This document shows, in pieces, positions 27,001 to 43,609 of a stretch of 64,000 bases of DNA. The position numbers and the translations under genes were made by a program. The notes beneath the pieces are model-generated. The model was not told where the DNA came from and searched no databases. It worked only from the letters and a program-made list of their open reading frames with translations. Numbering within the stretch: the first letter of the stretch is position 1; every line of letters begins with the position of its first letter. The stretch is from Pyrocephalus nanus (taxonomy: Eukaryota; Chordata; Aves; Passeriformes; Tyrannidae), in NCBI GenBank assembly GCA_038380795.1, contig CM076271.1:18119001-18183000 (forward strand), in the 5' to 3' direction.

Positions 27001-30000
27001 ACCTTTCAAGAAAAGTGGTGTTCCTAATTCCAGCAGTGGCAGATCTATTCCTGATTTGTGCACCGTTGTCACAGCCCCCACTTTGAAAGCACTGAGGATT
27101 TTACAGGACACGTTTCATGTTGGCTAAAGACTGATACAGGTTGTTTGAAAGCAGACTGTGTCAGCAAGGAAAGCAAGAGCAGAGGGAAATGGCAGGTAAA
27201 GGATTGTGTGCAGGGGAGAAGGGGCTCTACACCATAATTCCATTAATTTAAGGAGTGTTACACATAAGGGATCTATTCCTGAGTTTAAGAGAGCTTTTCT
27301 TGATGATTTAATTACCTCTTTTTCATTCAGCACGCCCTTGAGAACAATAATCTAAGCTTCCACCGATTCAAAATGCCCACATTACACATAGGGTCAACAT
27401 GCTGGGGGCTTCTATTAAAAAGAAGACAGACTAAGGTGGGGCAGAAACTTGAAGGGAACTCACACAGGACCTTTTCAAAGTTCGAGCATGAAATGTGCTT
27501 ACAACCTGAGCTCTGCAGTCTACTGATCACTGAAGAGGCAGAAACCATAGGTCATTAATAGTAAAACCACCATTTCTTTCTTTGCAACACTGATATTTTT
27601 GTTCCCTCCAATTTCTTTTCTTTTTTTGTTCGTGGGAAGAACAACATTACAGTACTTAGTGTAAAAATCCTGTTGTACCTCTTTGGTTTGTTCTGTGGCT
27701 CATCCCCCTGCCTCCCCACCTCAGACTGCAGCGCTGGTATGAAATCAGGGAAATAAATTTATGAGAGGAAAAAAAAATGCAGTGATAACCAAGGCCAACT
27801 GTTTTCATTTACATTTTCCTCTTAAGGTTATTATTATTCCCTTTTGACCGAGCTGCGTTTCAGCACAGGCACGACGGTGCTTTGTAAGACACCATTAACA
27901 GATAGGGACAAAGGGCTTGGAAAGTTTTCTGTGAGCATAAACTCCAAAAAGAGCTGACTCTGCTAGAGCTGCACTCACTGCCCTGTCGTGTTCGCTCTCC
28001 ACAAATGCTCTCATGTGCTTGCGTGTCCTGGCAGGAACTCGAACAGCCAATTTTAAGTCACTGTCTGAAAATGTTTTCTTCTAGAAAATTAATTCCTAAG
28101 TGTATGTAGCTGCACAGTAAATCTTGTTTGCAGAGCTGAACTTTTCCGTTCATGACAATGAAAAAGTTCTGTTTAAGCTATCTGCTTGTCAGAGTGCAGC
28201 TAGTGCTGGCACTAAGTGTCCTGCCAGCAGCTATAGGTTTTTATCCCACTAAAGCTGACAGAATTTAAAAAAGTTTCTATGAGCAAATCAGGAGTTTAAG
28301 GCTGTGTTCAGTTAATAATTTTATTTACTGATTCTCTGTGGAAGTTTCCTGTGAGTGGTGATAAGTGAATGGGGCACACAGGGTGGGACAACTGTGTACT
28401 GACAGTGCAGCCAGAGCAGCAACACACTGAGCCCTTTCAGCCCACAGACTCAGTCTGGTGGAAAAACTAGACCCATCACGCACCAGCAGACCACAAGGAA
28501 TGTTTTTTCTTTTATTCATTCACTCAGTTTTAGAGCCATCCTTGCCTCAGCAGCAGATGGATGTGTCACTGGCAGGGAAAGGTACACCACGCTCCTGTCA
28601 GAGTGTCCTGTCTCGCAGTTCCTCGGTGGCTGATGGACTCTCTGTGTGCTGATGCCACTTGTCAGAGGCCACACTGTTAAAACAGCTACCAAATTAATTT
28701 TGCTGAAAGCCACCTAACCTCCTCCTGTGAGCCGAAAGTGGCCCTGCCAAAACAGCTCACTCACTGCAGAGTGAAAAATGGGAAAATGGCAGCGAACGGC
28801 AAGTTCTGTTTGCACATCCACAGTGGAGGATTCCCTAAAACGTTTCATTGTTTCTTCTGTGCAATCTGTGAAGAAATCCACGTCCTGGAAAAGCAGCCTG
28901 TAATTTGTAGCACATGAGTGTGCTTTGGGGAAAATCAATCAAATGCACTAAGACGTGTTCTCAACTCCTAAACTAATGATCCTTCCTGTGAGCAGCATGA
29001 AACACCGGGCGAGTCCCAGATGGCATAAATCCTCCAGGTTTCAGCAAAGCTGTGACAGTTTATACTACCTCAACAGTACCCTAATTGTGCTTAAAAACTT
29101 TTTAAGGTGGTGAGCAGTCAGCGTTTCAAAAGCCTCCTTCTTTCCAAGCAGTCCTGGAGCTAAACAAACAAGTTTACTAGTTAGTGAGAAGAGAATGCCA
29201 GATTTAATTTATAATCTTTCAGAGCTGATGTGCTTAAAAATAAAAACTCTGAAAATCTAATTTTGTCTTAAGAAATGCCAAGCAGCTGTGTAGAGGCATT
29301 CATGGCTGGGACCTGAACCAACTCTGGTAAGAGAGGAAATTAGGACCATTTTGTTACCCTGACAAAAATGAAATCTCTGAGAACAGTAATTCCTTTGCAG
29401 AAAAATCAATAGCTTCAGCATGTTTAACGTGGCAATTTGCTATGGAACATCTTAAACAATACCTCAGTAAATCACTAGTACTGCATGAAATCAGCTGCTT
29501 GCTTGAATGCAGGAGTACAGAAGTGCATGAAAAATGTGTGGTCAAAGCAGAGGAAATTTCCCAGAATCACAACTTCCTCACTCCTAAAGTAATTGTGAAC
29601 GATCTGAAAACAGACATACATAAGAAGCTTTGGTTTACCCAGAGAACTTACAAAAAGATCCAAGTCTTTAACCCTAATCTGAAAAGAACTAGAATTCATT
29701 TCCCTCTATGCCTCAGATTATCTGTTTACAGAGTGAGGATATTATTAAAAAGTGAGGGGGAATTATCAAGCAATTAATAGCTATAACATGATCTTCATAG
29801 TCCTATGTCAGCACTAAATATCCTTATTTAACAGATTCTGTAAAGCAAAATACAAAGAAAAAGGCTGTTTCTCTGTATTTGATACACACTGCTCTGATGA
29901 CTGAGTAGCACAGACCATGCAATATTCATCTTGGTGTGCATCATTTAGCAGTAGAAACATGTACTCCAGTGGCATTACTTCTTTCAGTGACACAGAAAGG

Positions 30001-31734
30001 GATAAAAACCCCTGCTTTTACAGACAATTCAAGTCAATTCTTAAATTTGATTAACTTTGTTTTTAACCTTCAAAAAATGCAGAACAAGAAATCCCAATTA
30101 CATAAGGAAAACGTTATAGAAATTATCTCTGAAATAATTCCAAGTTTATCTCTGTATCAATTTGTCAGGGGATGGGATTTGCAAGCAAACATCAACAAAA
30201 CAATACATTTGCTAGCAGCTATGAGCAGTACCATATATGTGTCTGTATTTTACACTTCCTAATCCCTGCTCAGTAATTAGAAATGTTGTGGCAGTTCTGA
30301 AAATGAGAAATGACACCTCTCATTTGATATGTGCTCCAAAACACATCCACCAGAAGATCTGCAGCAAAGAAACATTTTCCAAAAGGAAATCAAATGATTC
30401 ATGTTTTATTTCATTGTAAATTCTCTGTGATGGATGCTGGAATTAATTTGGGAGATGTTTCGCTCAGCAGCTTATATTGGAGTAAGAATTCTTTGTGAAA
30501 GAGTCTATTTAAAATCATGCTGATGACACATAAAACCTTAATATTGAATGAACAAGTCAAAGAAGTTCTTGATAGTTGAATTCAGTCCTTAAAAGTCAAG
30601 TTATCATCTTTCTTTACCATTTTTTAAGCTTTTGAAAGCAAATGTGACCCACTAGGATGCTCCACACTGTGCCAAGTTCCAAGTCCTCCAGCTGTGTCCT
30701 GCTAGTTACAGCTACATCTGTAAATGATTTTTCAGCCAAACTGCCAAATCAAAACTTTGGCAGTGTGAAAGTTATTAAAAAAAAAAAAAGCCTCTAGAAG
30801 GACACTCTCACTAGATATTAGCTAGTGTTCATCTAGACAGTTTACAGGGTATTTGAGTTATCTCAGATAATGAGACAAGAGTAGGATAAACCTTGTGAGA
30901 TGCCTTGATGCAGAAGATACCTCCTTTTTTTCCCTTAACCCAAACTAGGGTTAGACATAGTGTGCTAAATATAAATTGCAGAGAACACAGGATGAAAGAG
31001 CTGCTTTCAGGAGCTGATCTCCACACTAGGCGTATTTTGAGGGCTATGCATGAGAGCACTCCAGTCTTGAGCTGTGAACTGGATGCCTGTAGTGGCTGGG
31101 GTACATTAAATGAATCAATTTTATCTAAAAAGGAATCCAATTAGCACACTTGGAGACTGCTCCACAATGGGAGTCAAGCCGCGTTAGCCGGGCACCGCTC
31201 ACAGACTTCCTTCAACGGGACATTCCTGATCCAACCCGAGATGTGATGTGCAGGCACCCAAAGCCAACTCTTGGGAAACAACGTGCTCGATTTTCATCAG
31301 CCTTTTGTATATATTTGGAGGTGAGAAGAGTGAATATAACAATGAGTTTGTGGTCAGCACAACAAGAGTTGTCAGCACGCATCGACTCATGTCAACGCAC
31401 GGGTTCTTGCTACCCTTGGTGTGTTATTACTGCAACAAACTGCTCTGATGTCTTTATTCTGGGCTTTTCTCTTCTGTGGAAATGTAACTTGAACTGTGGA
31501 AAAGACCTTGCACAAACACTGCTCCCACAGGCCTGGCTCTGCTCAGGGAGGGGACACAGCCAAGAGGCACAGCAGGAAAGCTCACCCAGCCTGTCCTCTC
31601 CAATCTCCCTCTCAGGTCTTCAGTTTGCTTCCAGCAGAGCTGGATTTAGGTCCTTAACCTGGGCAGCACAAATGGTGCCAAATGCTAAACTCAGGCAGCA
31701 ACTGGAGCAGTAAGGAGGGAATAAAAAAAGGAGA

Positions 31735-31830
31735 TTGGGCTCTGAGCAGCTTGGTCTGGTACAATGGCAGGGAGTTGGAATGAGATGAACTTTAAGTTCT
31801 CTTCCAACCCAAACCATTATATGGTTCTAC
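31735..31830 (+). mobile_element. CR1 LINE 3'-end fragment, plus orientation
   Basis: The order GAGCAGCTTGGTCTGGTACA, ATGGCAGGGAGTTGGAATGA, a GATGAACTTTAAG block and CTTCCAACCCAAACCATTAT matches the avian CR1 3' UTR. It is short, 5'-truncated, and antisense to PDZRN3 within intron 3. Confidence 0.92.
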
Positions 31831-33267
31831 AAAAAAAATAAAGAGCAGTAAGGAGGGAGCAACTGTGAGCAGATTTTGGTAGGGGGAAAAGGTTGGCTGC
31901 CCTTGATCCCTGTGCCATGGGCGACTTCCACAGACAAACACGAGTGCAACTGCTGATGGAATTACAGGGTTTGAGCTCCAGGAGACTGAACTGGGCTTGC
32001 ACGGAGAGACCAGGACATTTCCCAACCTTAGGGTATCTGATCTTACAAAGTTTTGGTTTTCACTGGGTTGTTTGGTTTCTGTGACTGAGCACTCCTTCAC
32101 AAACGATGTCAGCTTTCCAAATACGCCGTGGGGAAGTTCAGGCTTATGAGAAAATTTTCAGTTCAAACAAAAATCACACAGTTCCCACAAAACTGTCCAG
32201 ACCTTTCTGCAATTATGTTACATCATATATATAGTTTAAGCAACTCTGGATCATTTCACAGCTCAGCTTCTTATCTTTTTATAGTTCTGCTACCGTGGCT
32301 CCATTCTTTCCCATATGAAGAAACATAATTAATATTTTATACCCTTACTAAATTGTGAATACAGTTTACCATAACAGTACAGAAAAAGGCAAATATACTT
32401 TGTCCCCTGCCAACAGAAAATCCTTAACAGCTGTTTATTGCTCATTTGCAAAACATAAGAGCAATGGAATTCCATTACTTAGAGAAACTGGCTGTTCCAT
32501 GATATCCTTGGCAACAAACACCACACTTATCTTTTTGAACAATAGACTCTCAAAGTTTCTCCAGCCTACAAAAATAAGACAGTGAGGAATACTCTTTCTT
32601 AACTGCAAAATCCTAAACAATGGGAACTGACTCACCATCAGCTGCGTTTTGTTTCATCAAAACTAACCTTTTTCTCGCTCTCTCCCCCCAACAAAGAAAT
32701 TTGCTCACTGAAAATTGTGAGAAACGTTTCATGCAACCATCTCTTTCACAGGAAGGACTTTTTATTGAGGTCAAGACTTTGGCAAAATGAGAAGAAATTC
32801 AGACTGCAATATGAGTAATGTAAGAACTTACAAGCAACATTAAGGGAGTAACTTTAGGTTTATAATAAACCAGACAGAAATTGCAGGGCAGAATTTTTTT
32901 CTGACTTTTCAAAACTTGGAAATACTTAGAAAAATAATATCGTGGTTCACACCACAGATATTTCACATATGGTTTTAACTAAATAAATTCCAAGTTTCCA
33001 ATAGCTTAAAAAAGAACTATCTATGGCATACCAGATAGATGCTAGCTCCTCAGGAAGTCAGGACATGCACATACCATCCATAATCTGGTTTCTATATTTA
33101 GGTAAGAACTATACCTAAAGCCATGGAGGTCAGCACTGCACCAAGTCGAGCATGTTTTAACAGACATATCTCCTAGACAGCGTTTACCACGGCACATTTC
33201 TCCCAAACCCACACCAAATATGCCATTTGAAGACCTTGCACTATTAAAAGACAGTGTATCCACATAC

Positions 33268-33375
33268 CTCAATAATCCTGTCATGAATCTGCAGCCCTCC
33301 TTCCTTAGCAGCAGGCCCTGTGTCAACTATTTTCGAGACAAAAATTCCCTCGCTCGATGAACCGTCTTGATTGTC
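33268..33375 (-). CDS. PDZRN3: PDZRN3 coding exon 3 (middle of PDZ domain 1)
   Basis: The exon has 108 bases (36 codons, residues 269-304) and reads [18 protein letters not shown], then [18 protein letters not shown]. This is the part of PDZ1 that carries the EGIFVSKI strand and the GGLQIHDRI segment before the next strand. It matches PDZRN3 almost residue for residue, with Gln for His in DNHDG and Thr for Ser in VDSGPAA. The acceptor has a good pyrimidine tract (TTTCCTTTTCATCCTTGAAG) and the donor is GTATGTG; both junctions are phase 0. The next expected residues, VNGRDLSRATHD, begin exon 4, which was not found anywhere to the left. Confidence 0.97.
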
Positions 33376-40267
<6,892 letters not shown>

Positions 40268-40984
40268 CTTGCCGGGGGAGGCGGCGCGGGCGCGGGCCAG
40301 GGCATCCAGGCGGGCGCTGTACTGCGTGAAGCGCTTCTGGTACCGCAGCGCCGTCACCTGCAGCTCCAGCTGCGCCGCCGCCAGCCGCGATAGCAGCGAC
40401 TGCTCCCGCTTGCCGGCGCGCAGAGCCTCCTTCTTCAGCGCCTTCTCCAGCGCGGCCGCCCGCGCCTGCAGCGCAGCCCCGTGGGCTCGCAGGGCTCGCA
40501 GGCAGCCGTGGCCGCCCGCCCGGCGCTCGCCGTGGGTCAGCACCAGCCCGCAGCCCTGCTCGCACAGCCCCGCGGGCCGCGCCTCGCAGCGCTCCCGCAT
40601 GTGCGCCTCCACATCGCGCAGGTTGAGCACCTGGCGGCACCCGCGGTTGCGGCACTTGGCCGGAGAGAAGTCGCAGGTCTCGGCGTGCTCGCCCAGGTGC
40701 TGCAGCGGCACCACCGCCTCGCAGCCCCGCGCGTGGTTGTCGCACTTGATGTCCAGCTTGAGGATGAGGCTCTTGAGGGGCAGGACGTGGTTGAGCTCCT
40801 TGGTGGAGATGCGCTGGCAGTTGACGGGGCAGCTGCCCTGCTGCACCACCCAGGGCAGGACGCAGCCCGCGCAGAAGACGTGCCCGCAGGGGGTGGTCAG
40901 CGGGTCCTCCAGCACCTTGTTGCACAGGTTGCACTTGAAGTCGGGATCCACCTCCCCGCTGAAGCGGTCCAGCTCGAACCCCAT
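40268..40984 (-). CDS. PDZRN3: PDZRN3 coding exon 1 (RING, TRAF-type zinc fingers, coiled coil)
   Basis: This is the first coding exon of the E3 ubiquitin ligase PDZRN3, encoding residues 1-239. The start ATG has a strong context (A at -3, G at +4), and the N-terminus MGFELDRF matches the known family start. A C3HC4 RING lies at about residues 18-56 (C18, C21, C33, H35, C38, C41, C52, C56) and would bind the E2. TRAF/Sina-type zinc fingers follow at about 81-133 (C81, C88, H100, C104, C111, C116, H128, C133), with further Cys/His near 141-161, then a Lys/Glu/Ala/Leu-rich coiled coil at about 162-230. The exon ends in phase 0 after residue K239 at a consensus donor (GTAAGGA). The paralogue PDZRN4 is less likely, because the zinc-finger region and the residues at the exon 1 end match PDZRN3 much better. 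Known family roles are MuSK turnover at the neuromuscular junction and Wnt/planar-polarity signalling in endothelium; these are not shown by the sequence. Confidence 0.97.
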
Positions 40985-41100
40985 CCTCCTTCCGCTCCGC
41001 CGAAAACAACCGAAAGCAGAAAAGAAAAAAAAAAAAAAAAGGCGAAAAAAAAAAAAGGCCCAGAAAAAGTACCCGGAGCGCTGAGACGGGACGGGCGGAG
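40985..41100 (-). promoter_or_regulatory. PDZRN3: PDZRN3 proximal 5' UTR (likely) with two U tracts
   Basis: The sequence directly upstream of the start codon is likely to be transcribed 5' UTR. In sense orientation it holds a run of 12 T (41056-41045) and a run of 16 T (41040-41025) separated by CGCC, then a purine-rich stretch ending GGAAGGAGG before the ATG. The upper limit of this feature is arbitrary because the transcription start is unknown. Confidence 0.6.
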
Positions 41101-41404
41101 AATGGAAATAAATAAGTATCAGCCGCTCCCGCCGCCGCCCGAGAGGGAGCTCAGCCCCCCGCCCGGCCCGCGGCTGTGCCCCGTCCCCGCCGGTCCCGGG
41201 AGCGCCCGGGAACGCGCCCCGAGCGCGCTCCCGCTGCAGGGACCGCCCCGGCACCGCCCACCCGGCACCGCCCACGAGGGGCACCCCGAGGGTCCCCCCG
41301 GCCGGGGACAGGGGACAAGGGGGGCTTTGTGTCGGGGAGAGGTGGGGGGAAGGCGCGGGGTGGGCTCCGGGCTGGCCCCCGCTTCCCCCGGGAAGGTAAC
41401 CGGG

Positions 41405-41545
41405 AGCCCCGGGATGGGGAGAAGCGCGGGGGGAGCGGGAGGGACGGGAGGGGCGGGGAGGAAGGGGCCAGGGACGGGGAAGCGGTGGGAGAGGAGGGGA
41501 GCGAGGAGAGAGGGCGGGGAGGGGGGGAGTGGAGGCGGGAGGGTC
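41405..41545 (+). promoter_or_regulatory. G-run tract with quadruplex potential in the PDZRN3 upstream region
   Basis: The plus strand carries more than a dozen runs of three or more G separated by short spacers, such as GGGGAGAAGCGCGGGGGG and GGGAGGGACGGGAGGGGCGG. This is the template strand for PDZRN3. The tract lies about 420-560 bases upstream of the start codon, inside the CpG island. Confidence 0.55.
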
Positions 41546-41662
41546 GCGGCTGAGTGTGACAAGGTGAGACGGGGCGGGGAAGGAGCAGCATCGGCCGCCG
41601 TGACGGACGGGATGGTTGGTCGGAGAGGGGCGGTGGGGCACATCGGCTGGGCGCGGGGATGG

Positions 41663-41782
41663 CAAGGTCAGGCTGGACCTACCTGGACTAGTGGAAGATG
41701 TTCCTGCCCGTGGAATAGGGTTTGGAAAGAGATGGTCTTTAAGATTCCTTCCAACCCAAGCCAGTCTGTGGTTCTGTGATGA
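41663..41782 (+). mobile_element. CR1 LINE 3'-end fragment at the promoter edge
   Basis: The segment follows the avian CR1 3' end in order: CTGGACTAGTGGAAGATGTT, then a degraded CCTGCCCGTGG block, then GATGGTCTTTAAGATTCC and TTCCAACCCAAGCCAGTCTG, ending GGTTCTGTGATGA. It is in plus orientation, truncated at its 5' end and several percent diverged. It starts where the CpG island stops. Confidence 0.88.
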
Positions 41783-41919
41783 CTTTTGGAAAGGGCATAC
41801 ATGGAACTGCCTCTGGGGTCGGTCCTGGACAAGCTGCTGAGAAGCTGGACTGACTGTTCAGTTCTCAGGTGGGAATTCTTACACTACCAACGAGAAAAAG
41901 GGCAAACAGAACAGTCTGC

Positions 41920-41924
41920 CAGTG
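41920..41924. repeat. Left target-site duplication of the solo LTR
   Basis: The bases CAGTG directly precede the LTR and are repeated exactly after its last base at 42866-42870. Five bases is the duplication length usual for ERVL-class integrases. Confidence 0.82.
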
Positions 41925-42865
41925 TGTGAGAGACTGAAATGTTAAGGGTTAATGATTTGCAAAAGCAGGAGGGTGCTTTGCTGAGGTTTTCACCCCCAAA
42001 CCAAAGGGGAAGAGGAAAGTTTTTGGGGGTGTGATGGCAAAACCTCTGGTCTGCATAAGAACAGCCCAGTAGAGAGGAGGGGAGCACCCACCATGGGAGG
42101 ATGACCATCATAAACCAGGCTTTGTTAGCAACAAGCTGGGGTTTGATCCAGATGGGGGAGAAGGATGATAAGACACAGATCCTGCGGAGTAGGGATAATG
42201 CTTTTTATCATGGCAGTGTGATCCCTTACACAGCTGGCTCAGGTGTAACCCCCCTCCTCTGGAGGAGAACCTGGGACATTCACACATAGGCCTAAAGGTT
42301 TTCATCCCTTCTGAGAGGGCATAACTGGCTCAGCTATGCTGATGTTGGAGGCAGCTGTCAGGTCTTAGAAGGGATCACAAACCATCAAAGCCCCACGAAG
42401 TGCCCCCAGACTCATTTCTGGGGCCTTCCACCAGAGGACTGCACATGATCCACAGTGTTACATCAGACAGGGTAAAACTGCCCCTCCCAGGGGAGGTACC
42501 TGTGCATCCCCACCTGAAGCTGAACCTATATTAACTCACTGAAATTTATGTTTCCTGGGCTGCCCCCCACCCTGACAGATCAACACTGCGACCATCACTC
42601 TGACCAACACACATCCGAATTGCAGCAATCAGGTCTCATTGCTGGATCAGTGGGTGGGGATACCTTTCCTCTCCACTACCTGTTATCTCTCTTTCTCTTT
42701 CTTTCTTTTCCTTATGCATGTTCTCAAGTGATATCTTCACACATCTATAAACACTGCTCATTCAGTGCTGTTTCACTCTATACTGAGGGATTTAGTAACA
42801 AGATCCAAGGGATCTGTTAACAAGAACCTCAGTTACCCCACCCTGAACCAGGTTGGTTCATAACA
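41925..42865 (+). mobile_element. Solo endogenous-retrovirus LTR (ERVL-like), 941 bp
   Basis: The element begins TGTGAGAGACTG and ends GGTTCATAACA, giving the TG...CA ends (TGT/ACA inverted) typical of an LTR. It is flanked on both sides by a perfect 5-bp duplication, CAGTG, at 41920-41924 and 42866-42870, the length usual for ERVL-class integrations. Inside are a pyrimidine-rich stretch (42686-42713) and a TATA-like CTATATTAA (42529-42537). No internal retroviral coding sequence and no second LTR are present, so this is a solo LTR left by recombination between two LTRs. The orientation is inferred from the pyrimidine-rich stretch lying near the 3' end and is less certain than the boundaries. 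Exact family needs a repeat library. Confidence 0.85.
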
Positions 42866-42870
42866 CAGTG
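42866..42870. repeat. Right target-site duplication of the solo LTR
   Basis: The bases CAGTG directly follow the LTR and copy 41920-41924 without a mismatch. Confidence 0.82.
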
Positions 42871-43593
42871 CTGCCCGTATCCTCATGGAAAAGGGATAAG
42901 TTTTTTCTGTGTTTGTGTAGTCTGTTAAAGCCCTGTTAATGCCACTTGGATGTAAAGTGATGGAGATCATTAAAGGTCACCCCTTTTGATACCCATTTCT
43001 GCCTGGTGATGATTTAAAAGCACTCCTGAATTATGCTATAAAAAGCCAGCCAGACCACACCTGAAGCACCAGACGTAGCATTAGGCAAAAACAATTTCTC
43101 TTACAAGGCTGATATTCAAATACTGAAGAAAAGCAATAAAAGGGACCAGCTTTGTTCATTGTGGATGGTGGCGCAGAATTCTCGCATGCACCAGAGCCAC
43201 ACACCAGCTCAATTGTTCTTTTAATGTGTTTTGCTTTATGGCAAAGCAGAAGCCAACTAGAAACCTCAGTTTCAAGTGACCTTTAGTGTATGTCTATTGT
43301 ATCCCTGTAAAACGACTTTCTGAATGCCTGGGATGATTCTTTGTGTGTTAGTGACCTCTAGAAGGTGGTTATACAACTGTGTTCCAATTTCAGTCTCAGG
43401 CAAGTCGTTTTTAGCATTAAGGGTTTTCACTTTTCAAATATGAATTCCATCTGTGGTGCTCATTTTAATTATTAATGTTCCATAAAGCTTAAGGTAGCTT
43501 TTGGCTGTATTCACTGCCCTGCTGAAGAAAGTGTGCATCAAATATTTAGGATGATATACCTAGCTAAGGAATTTTTTAATTATTTTTTTCCTT

Positions 43594-43609
43594 AAAAAAA
43601 AAAAAAAAA
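43594..43609. repeat. Run of 16 A
   Basis: The A run is preceded by T-rich DNA (TTTTTTAATTATTTTTTTCC), so the two together could fold into an A/T hairpin. No retrocopy was recognised upstream. Confidence 0.85.

Larger units (their letters stand above)
1..33267 (-). other. PDZRN3: PDZRN3 intron 3 (5' part, continues off the left end)
   Basis: No exon encoding the rest of PDZ1 (expected to start VNGRDLSRATH) or any later PDZRN3 domain was seen on the minus strand, so the whole 33 kb is read as the start of a very long third intron. A long intron here agrees with the gene being over 200 kb in human. The contents are AT-rich unique sequence, CR1 fragments at about 8.4, 22.4, 23.9 and 31.8 kb, a possible old LTR at about 1.7-2.2 kb, simple repeats, and AT-rich blocks that might be enhancers. 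None of the many 60-190-codon open frames resembles a known protein. An unrecognised short exon or a nested non-coding gene cannot be excluded. Confidence 0.75.

Noticed and set aside
31150..31713. 187-codon open frame in intron 3
   Set aside because: No domain or family resemblance; it lies in intronic DNA just before a CR1 fragment. Chance is the simplest reading.
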